Below, piece after piece: positions 29,611 to 32,160 of a stretch of DNA of 32,160 nucleotides; position 1 is the first letter of the stretch, and the number at the start of each line of letters is the position of its first letter. The DNA comes from an uncultured Alphaproteobacteria bacterium (GTDB lineage: Bacteria; Pseudomonadota; Alphaproteobacteria; Rs-D84). Location: NCBI GenBank assembly GCA_934255455.1, contig CAKQNS010000008.1, forward strand, positions 1 through 32,160. The letters run 5' to 3'. The notes beneath the pieces were generated by a model, which saw only the letters and a program-made list of their open reading frames with translations, did no database searches and was not told where the DNA came from. Made by a program: the position numbers and the translations under genes.

Positions 29611-29925
29611 ATGAAGCAATTACGCATTATGTTTTTATTCGCCGTGGGTGTGCTCTGTATACATCGTGGTTCTGTGGCGGCCAGTGTCGCATCCAGGGCG
29701 TATGTAGACGGCCTGTCGGGGGGCAAGGAATCATTGAGCAATAAAACCGACACATTGACCGCGGAATCAACATCGGACCAGTACCCCAATGCCAAAACCG
29801 TGTACGACGGTCTGTCGTATCGTGTTGACACCCGTGACGCCGCCGAACAAACATTGGCCGGTAAATATACCGTGTCTGGCGAGCTGTCTGTGCCGGACCA
29901 ACCATTACCAACGACAGAGGAATAG
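29611..29925 (+). CDS. small secreted protein, cassette B
   Basis: Function unknown. The 104-residue product begins at ATG 29611 (MKQLRIMFLFAVGVLCIHRGSVAA, signal peptide) after GGGGAAGGGA. Its mature part is a clear paralog of the cassette A small protein: LSNKTDTL, QYPNAKTVYDGLSYRVDTRDAAEQTLAGKYTVSGE and VPDQPLPT line up without gaps. The N-terminal ASVASRAYVDGLSGGKE resembles short stalk or trimerising segments seen in fibre-like proteins, which is inference. The stop lies five bases before the large partner gene, with AGAGGA as the partner's ribosome binding site inside this gene. Keeping the same pair order in both cassettes argues that the two products work together. Confidence 0.8.
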   Translation: MKQLRIMFLFAVGVLCIHRGSVAASVASRAYVDGLSGGKESLSNKTDTLTAESTSDQYPNAKTVYDGLSYRVDTRDAAEQTLAGKYTVSGELSVPDQPLPTTEE

Positions 29926-29930
29926 CGCAA

Positions 29931-32066
29931 ATGATACGCAGAATATTACGTGTATTGGTATGTGCGTTGTGTATTGCGGTATCGGGCGCCACAGTGTCAA
30001 ACGGTGGTGGCACATCGACGATAGTAAATGTAAAATACATCCACAGTTTAATAGAGCAAGAGTGGGGCATAAAGTTGCCGTATAACGCGGAGCTGAAAAA
30101 TCCATCTGCGGCGGCGAATATGCGATATTTATTGGCGGCCATTGATGCGACGAACAGCCGCATCGGCACCACTACATCGTATCGCACGAGTGAATATGCG
30201 ACGGGTATGGCGGCAAATGTGAACACCAGCGTCAAGGCGGTGCGCACACTGATAAAACCGACATACCATTTTACGGCAACAACGACATCGGACACAACCG
30301 AATTTAATTTTACAATCAGCGCATCGGGTGCATTTTACATCAATTGGGGCGATGGCACGGCGATGCAGAAAGTAATAAAACCCGCGACGGGCGCCCAGAC
30401 CATCAGCCACACATACGCCACCGCCGGCGCACACGACATTCGCATTGGTGGCCGCGCCACGGGGTATCCGTCGGTGAATAATGGAAATTCGTCAATATCA
30501 TTTTCTAATAATACAAACTTGGCCCAAATAAGCGGCAGTCTGGGACGGATATTCCGTAACGTTAATAACAACAAAAATGATTGGAGTAGTGTTCCAACTT
30601 TTTTTCGGACATTTAGTAATTGTACAAACCTGAGTGGCGAAATACCAGAGATATTGTTTGATGGTGTCCCATGGACGCGGGTACACATGTTTAATTCCAC
30701 ATTTTGGAATTGTAAAAAATTAACTGGTTCCATACCGGAAAAATTATTTGCCTCTATCCAGGGAATGCCCAGAGAAATGCTATTTGCATCAACTTTCGCA
30801 AACAGCGGGGTAACTGGTTCCATACCTGAAAATTTATTCGCTGGAATCGGTGGTGGCACATCTGCGTCAACATATTGGGGAACTTTTTCTGGTTGTTCGG
30901 GGTTGACCGGTGAAATTCCAGAAAAGCTGTTTTCCGGGTTGCGCGGTCCAATGCAAGCAGGCATATTTGCAAATACTTTTCGTGGATGCAGTGGTCTGAC
31001 AGGTGAAATCCCGGCGGGACTGTTTGCGGGTATAACAAGTGGCTTGCCCCAGGGATTTACTGGTACTTTTTATGGTTGCAGCGGGCTGACAGGTTCCATA
31101 CCTGAAAATTTATTTGCGGGTATATCTGGTGCGCCACGTGGCAACGCGTTCGAAGGGACATTTTATGGTTGCAGTGGATTGACAGGCCCTATACCCGAAA
31201 ATTTATTTGCGGGGGTATCGGGCGCCCCAACCCAGAGTCTGTTTAATGGTACATTTCGTGGTTGCAGTGGATTGACAGGTTCCATACCTGAAAATTTATT
31301 TGCGGGGGTATCGGGGGCGCCAGCACCACAAGTGTTTCGGGAAACGTTTAGCGGTTGTAAAAACCTGACCGGTGAAATACCGGCAGGGTTATTTTCTGGT
31401 ATTTCCGGTGCGCCGGCAAACGGTATGTTTTTGGGTGTGTTTTCTGCGTGCAGTGGTCTGACGGGGGAAATCCCATCGGGGTTATTTGCTGGTATATCCG
31501 GTGCGCCGGCCCCACAAATGTACCGAAATGTGTTTTATCAATGCAGCGGCCTGACCGGTGAAATCCCATCGGGTTTGTTTGGCACCTTTGATGGCGCCCC
31601 GGCGGAATACATGTTTGACGCAACATTTTACTCTTGTCGTGGATTGACCGGCGAAATACCCGCAAATTTGTTTGCAGGTATATCGGGCGCACCTGCGGCT
31701 GAAATGTATCACAGCACGTTTAACGGATGCCCAAACCTGAGTGGTACAATACCGGAAAACCTGTTTGGTAATATCAGTGGCGATACGAAATCAAATATGT
31801 ATAACGCTACATTCCAAAATTGTTCGGGATTGACGGGCGAAATACCATTAGGATTGTTAGGCAATTTATCTGGCACGGTTGAAAGGCTGGCGCTGAGTCG
31901 TACATTTAATGGATGTAGTGGTCTGACCGGGCCATCTGCCCGCAACCCCGATGGCACGCCACTTTATGATGTATTCCCAGATGCAACAATGGCAAATGTG
32001 CAATATATGTATAAAGGCGCAACTGGGTTGTCGGATTATGCAGATATTCCGGCGGCATGGAAATAG
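29931..32066 (+). CDS. secreted PKD-like and LTGEIP-repeat protein, cassette B
   Basis: Function unknown; probably a surface protein. The 711-residue product has a signal peptide (MIRRILRVLVCALCIAVSGATVS). It has the same conserved N-terminal region as cassette A (IVNVKYIHSLIEQEWG, ELKNPSAAANMRYLL, AVRTLI). The PKD-like domain carries WGDGT at residues 139-143 and ISHTYATAGAHDIRIGG. Residues 234-664 are fourteen 30-31-residue repeats, consensus LTGEIPxxLFAGISGAPxxxMFxxTFxGCSG. The final cap ends LSDYADIPAAWK, nearly identical to cassette A. Cys at the end of most units and buried Leu/Ile/Phe positions suggest a solenoid. No anchor motif is seen. The only large difference from cassette A is repeat number (14 against 5). 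Confidence 0.82.
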   Translation: MIRRILRVLVCALCIAVSGATVSNGGGTSTIVNVKYIHSLIEQEWGIKLPYNAELKNPSAAANMRYLLAAIDATNSRIGTTTSYRTSEYATGMAANVNTSVKAVRTLIKPTYHFTATTTSDTTEFNFTISASGAFYINWGDGTAMQKVIKPATGAQTISHTYATAGAHDIRIGGRATGYPSVNNGNSSISFSNNTNLAQISGSLGRIFRNVNNNKNDWSSVPTFFRTFSNCTNLSGEIPEILFDGVPWTRVHMFNSTFWNCKKLTGSIPEKLFASIQGMPREMLFASTFANSGVTGSIPENLFAGIGGGTSASTYWGTFSGCSGLTGEIPEKLFSGLRGPMQAGIFANTFRGCSGLTGEIPAGLFAGITSGLPQGFTGTFYGCSGLTGSIPENLFAGISGAPRGNAFEGTFYGCSGLTGPIPENLFAGVSGAPTQSLFNGTFRGCSGLTGSIPENLFAGVSGAPAPQVFRETFSGCKNLTGEIPAGLFSGISGAPANGMFLGVFSACSGLTGEIPSGLFAGISGAPAPQMYRNVFYQCSGLTGEIPSGLFGTFDGAPAEYMFDATFYSCRGLTGEIPANLFAGISGAPAAEMYHSTFNGCPNLSGTIPENLFGNISGDTKSNMYNATFQNCSGLTGEIPLGLLGNLSGTVERLALSRTFNGCSGLTGPSARNPDGTPLYDVFPDATMANVQYMYKGATGLSDYADIPAAWK
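30630..31922 (+). repeat. fourteen coding repeats of about 93 bases, cassette B
   Basis: Unit lengths in residues are 30, 30, 31, 31, 30 and then nine of 31. Units 6-8 are the most alike in DNA, sharing runs such as CCTGAAAATTTATTTGCGGG with few changes, which points to recent local duplication. Units 1-3 and 13-14 are the most diverged. Residues 18-24 of each unit vary most. Confidence 0.85.
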
Positions 32067-32104
32067 GGCCAGTGCCCAAGTCCTATTAGATTGCCCCGCA
32101 GGGC

Positions 32105-32141
32105 CATATTTACCACTACCCCGGCACTTCGTGCCACCCCT
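32105..32141 (-). repeat. REP-like element, right copy (inverted)
   Basis: The exact 19-base core CGGGGTAGTGGTAAATATG is on the minus strand (32123-32105). It is preceded there by AGGGGTG (32141-32135) and a GGCAC-GAA-GTGCC hairpin. A further palindrome, CCCCTTCGC (32137-32145) with GCGAAGGGG (32148-32156), runs toward the window edge. It lies 38 bases after the cassette B stop, so with the left copy it brackets the cassette. The element may continue past the window. Confidence 0.65.
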
Positions 32142-32160
32142 TCGCCAGCGAAGGGGACTT

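Noticed and set aside
30630..31922. Regular 93-base repeats as a possible CRISPR array
   Set aside because: The units are contiguous, in frame, protein-coding and degenerate, with no spacer/repeat alternation; they encode a solenoid-like protein repeat.
30630..31922. A eukaryotic (plant) origin for the LTGEIP repeats
   Set aside because: The motif resembles plant LRRs only over six residues; signal peptide, promoter style and repeat length are bacterial, so convergence is simpler.

Overview
The window reads as part of a bacterial chromosome, most likely from an alphaproteobacterium. That placement is an inference from protein style and gene order. It resembles the small-genome, often uncultured host- or gut-associated lineages, but no rRNA is present to confirm it. 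The standard genetic code fits throughout: TGG encodes Trp and TGA acts as a stop.

Bases 1-17087 hold an almost unbroken translation-machinery cluster, all on the + strand: rpsL (5' end missing), rpsG, fusA, tuf, rpsJ, rplC, rplD, rplW, rplB, rpsS, rplV, rpsC, rplP, rpmC, rpsQ, rplN, rplX, rplE, rpsN, rpsH, rplF, rplR, rpsE, rpmD, rplO, secY, rpsM, rpsK. This is the str, S10, spc and alpha order, but adk, rpmJ, rpoA and rplQ are absent from their usual places. A strong terminator follows rpsK. No genes overlap, and nearly every spacer longer than about 50 bases carries an RNA hairpin. Four consecutive spacers (rplB-rpsS-rplV-rpsC-rplP) carry one recurring hairpin with a near-constant CTATATGG loop and different but complementary stems. 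Internal promoters with 16-base spacers are proposed before tuf, rpsQ and rpsM.

Bases 17100-32160 are accessory and mostly encode exported proteins of unknown function. Two paralogous two-gene cassettes (A, 17351-18974; B, 29611-32066) each encode a small secreted protein followed by a secreted protein with a WGDGT (PKD-like) domain and a 31-residue LTGEIP-type repeat. There are 5 repeats in A and 14 in B. Between the cassettes lie two large cysteine-rich paralogs on the minus strand, a short SAM-binding-fold protein with a perfect consensus promoter, a two-TM protein with a likely leaderless mRNA, and a 690-residue cysteine-rich exported protein with an Asn-Pro linker and two glycine-zipper segments. 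Cassette B is flanked by inverted copies of a hairpin-bearing repeat with the 19-base core CGGGGTAGTGGTAAATATG.

The right half therefore looks like an envelope or surface-protein locus with duplicated, repeat-expanding modules set beside the ribosomal cluster. No tRNA, rRNA, CRISPR array or transposase gene was seen.
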